A DNA stretch of 64,000 nt from JAKZVK01 sp965248255 (GTDB lineage: Bacteria > Acidobacteriota > Terriglobia > Bryobacterales > UBA6623). Location: positions 992,001 through 1,056,000 of the forward strand of contig CBDFIW010000003.1 in NCBI GenBank assembly GCA_965248255.1. Reading direction: 5' to 3'. Every line of letters starts with the position of its first letter. The first letter of the stretch is position 1. The position numbers and the translations under genes were made by a program. The notes under the pieces were generated by a model that was given only the letters and a program-made list of their open reading frames with translations, was not told the origin of the DNA and searched no databases. Positions 62,354 to 64,000 of the stretch are shown here, piece after piece.

Positions 62354-64000
62354 ATGTGCAAACGACTCCTTTCACTCCTTCCCTTACGAGTGGCCGTAGG
62401 CTTCATCTTGCTAGCCGGGGCACTCCACGCCCAACGCCCGACCTCGAATCAACTTGCCTCGTTGCCCGCGCCCGTAAAGAAGGTCATCGAGTTCTCAACT
62501 GACGTCCGCCCGATTCTTGAGCAAAAATGCCACGGCTGCCACGGGCCCGCTGTGCAGCAAAGCGGCTTGCGGCTCGACAACCGCGCCGACGCGCTCAAGG
62601 GCGGATACTCGGGCGCTGTCATCAAGCCGGGCGACAGCGCCGCGAGCCGTTTGATTCACCTTGTGGCCGGGTTCGAGCCGGAACGGCGCATGCCCATGGG
62701 CGGCGACACGCTGAGTGGGCTCGAAATCAGCTTCCTGCGGGCTTGGATAGAGCAAGGGGCCCAATGGGGCCAAGTCGCCCAGGTGGATGCGGGACCGAGC
62801 CGGGCCGCCGTTGCCAAACCGGACTCCGAGGAGAAGACGAAGCACTGGTCGTTCGTACCGCCGAAGCGGCCGCCGATTCCCGCGGTTCGCAAACAAGACT
62901 GGGTGCGCAACCCAATCGACTCGTTCATCCTGGCGAGGTTGGAAGCCGAGGGTATCGAGCCGTCAGCCGAGGCGGATCGGGCGACGCTGTTGCGGCGGCT
63001 GAGCTTCGATCTGATCGGCCTGCCGCCGACGCCCGCGGAGGTCGAGGCGTTCCTTGCCGACACAAGTCCCGAGGCCTACAAGCGGTTGGTCGATCGGCTG
63101 ATCGGCTCCGAGCACTACGGGGAGAAATGGGCGCGGCAGTGGCTCGACCTGGCGCGCTACGCCGACAGCGACGGTTACGAAACCGACCAGCTTCGTCCCT
63201 GGGCGTGGCGCTGGCGGCACTGGGTCGTGGAAGCACTGAACCGCGACATGCCGTTCGACGAGTTTACGATCCAGCAGCTCGCAGGTGATCTGTTGCCCGA
63301 GGCGAAGGTGGGCCAAAAGGTAGCCACGGGCTACCACCGCAACACGGTGAGCAACCGCGAAGGCGGCGCCGACCTCGAAGAGTTCCGCGTTGACCAGATC
63401 GTCGATCGCGCGGCCAACACCGGTGTGGTGTGGCTCGGGCTCACGGTGGGCTGCGCGCGGTGCCACGACCATAAGTACGACCCCGTCAGCCAGCAAGAGT
63501 TCTATCAGCTCTACGCTTTCTTCAACGGTACGGACGAGGTCAACGTCGACGCGCCGCTGGCGGGCGAGATTGGTCCGTACCTGGCGTCGCGGCGGGAATA
63601 CGAGGCCAAGCGCGACGAACTGTTGGCGCCGGTGCGGGCGGATCTGAAACGGTTGCAGGCTCAGTGGGAGCCCAAGCTGCTCGAAGCCGATGCCAACCCG
63701 GGGCAAACCCATGTCTGGGACCGCGCTTGGGAAGTGCTGGGACTGATCTGGGGTGGCAACTGGGGCGAGGGACAGCTCGAAGGCCAACGAATCGTCAAGA
63801 TCGAGCCGGCCAAGCGCACCAAGGATCAGAACGACCGGCTGCTTGATTACTTTCTCCAGCGTGGGAGCAAGATCAGTCCCGAGTGCTTCGAGGAGTGGGG
63901 AATCAAGGAGCTGCGAGCGAAGATCGAGGAGCTGAAGAAGCAGTATCCCAAGCTCACGCGGGCCCAGATTCTCGTCGAGAGCCCTGAGCCGCGTCCCTCG
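62354..64000 (+). CDS. PSCyt1/DUF1549 (PSCyt2)-type protein, 3' end outside window
   Basis: ATG 62354 follows CCGGAG. 549 residues are visible: signal peptide (VAVGFILLAGALHAQ), PSCyt1 cytochrome-like domain with KCHGCHGPAVQQSGLRLDNR, then DUF1549: NPIDSFILARLEAEGIEPS, LLRRLSFDLIGLPPTPAEVE, KWARQWLDLARYADSDGYET, EEFRVDQIVDRAANTGVVWL and GLTVGCARCHDHKYDPVSQQ. DUF1553 should follow beyond the window. These large exported proteins are widespread in Planctomycetes and Acidobacteria, usually upstream of a DUF1501 gene; biochemical role unsettled. Confidence 0.93.
   Translation, partial: MCKRLLSLLPLRVAVGFILLAGALHAQRPTSNQLASLPAPVKKVIEFSTDVRPILEQKCHGCHGPAVQQSGLRLDNRADALKGGYSGAVIKPGDSAASRLIHLVAGFEPERRMPMGGDTLSGLEISFLRAWIEQGAQWGQVAQVDAGPSRAAVAKPDSEEKTKHWSFVPPKRPPIPAVRKQDWVRNPIDSFILARLEAEGIEPSAEADRATLLRRLSFDLIGLPPTPAEVEAFLADTSPEAYKRLVDRLIGSEHYGEKWARQWLDLARYADSDGYETDQLRPWAWRWRHWVVEALNRDMPFDEFTIQQLAGDLLPEAKVGQKVATGYHRNTVSNREGGADLEEFRVDQIVDRAANTGVVWLGLTVGCARCHDHKYDPVSQQEFYQLYAFFNGTDEVNVDAPLAGEIGPYLASRREYEAKRDELLAPVRADLKRLQAQWEPKLLEADANPGQTHVWDRAWEVLGLIWGGNWGEGQLEGQRIVKIEPAKRTKDQNDRLLDYFLQRGSKISPECFEEWGIKELRAKIEELKKQYPKLTRAQILVESPEPRPS

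Overview
The window reads as a high-GC chromosome segment from an Acidobacteriota member, most likely Bryobacterales/Solibacter-like. That placement is inferred from the nadC-birA-coaX run after valS, a MacB-type orphan permease next to an NtrY/NtrC-like pair, several Tat-exported enzymes, secreted beta-propellers, and DUF1501 and PSCyt1/DUF1549 planctomycete/acidobacterial-type proteins. No rRNA, tRNA or CRISPR array was found.

Layout. 1-3453: end of valS, then nadC, birA and coaX tightly packed. 3595-4423: an apparently complete IS5/IS427 element. 4.6-8.5 kb: a MerR-like regulator, a ThiS-like carrier, an enolase-superfamily dehydratase and rhamnulokinase. 8.66-10.25 kb: copy 1 of an IS1202/ISNCY-type element. 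10.3-18.2 kb: repeats, a KSTGPRT-type protein, DUF1501, a sensor kinase and a PhoX-like protein. 18.16-22 kb: an IS110/IS1111 element with a 645-bp tandem duplication beside a decaying PSCyt1 gene. 22.4-26.8 kb: three overlapping genes (receiver-kinase hybrid, PrsK-like kinase, TPR protein), then a methyltransferase. 27.5-31 kb: small proteins, queA and a secreted propeller.

31.2-54.1 kb is the most rearranged part. It is bounded by copies 2 and 3 of the IS1202-type element in inverted orientation. Next to copy 2 lies the C-terminal half of a methyltransferase; next to copy 3, 21 kb away, lies its N-terminal half. The two halves share a 17-bp sequence (16/17) exactly at the IS edges, like a target-site duplication. 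Between the copies are an NtrY/NtrC-like pair, an ADOP permease wrecked by an IS630 remnant, gene relics carrying long G/C homopolymers, an IS3 element, a cation/proton antiporter, a CHRD protein, a CocE-type hydrolase, a class III aminotransferase, a group II intron maturase fragment, an enolase fragment joined to a DUF433/DUF5615 toxin-antitoxin relic, and an intact enolase paralogue.

54.8-64 kb is calmer: an amidohydrolase, a membrane protein and STAS-like gene divergent from an HxlR regulator, VOC proteins, a TolB-like propeller, an antitoxin-like protein, a Tat-exported class V aminotransferase, and the start of a PSCyt1/DUF1549 protein running off the end.

Overall, core housekeeping genes are intact while accessory regions are heavily reshaped by insertion sequences. 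The strongest observations are the split methyltransferase and mosaic IS, the duplicated 3-prime end of the IS1111-type element, an apparent CTG start on a kinase with a degenerate ATP site, and the toxin-antitoxin relic inside an enolase pair. I did not find a convincing wholly new multi-gene system.
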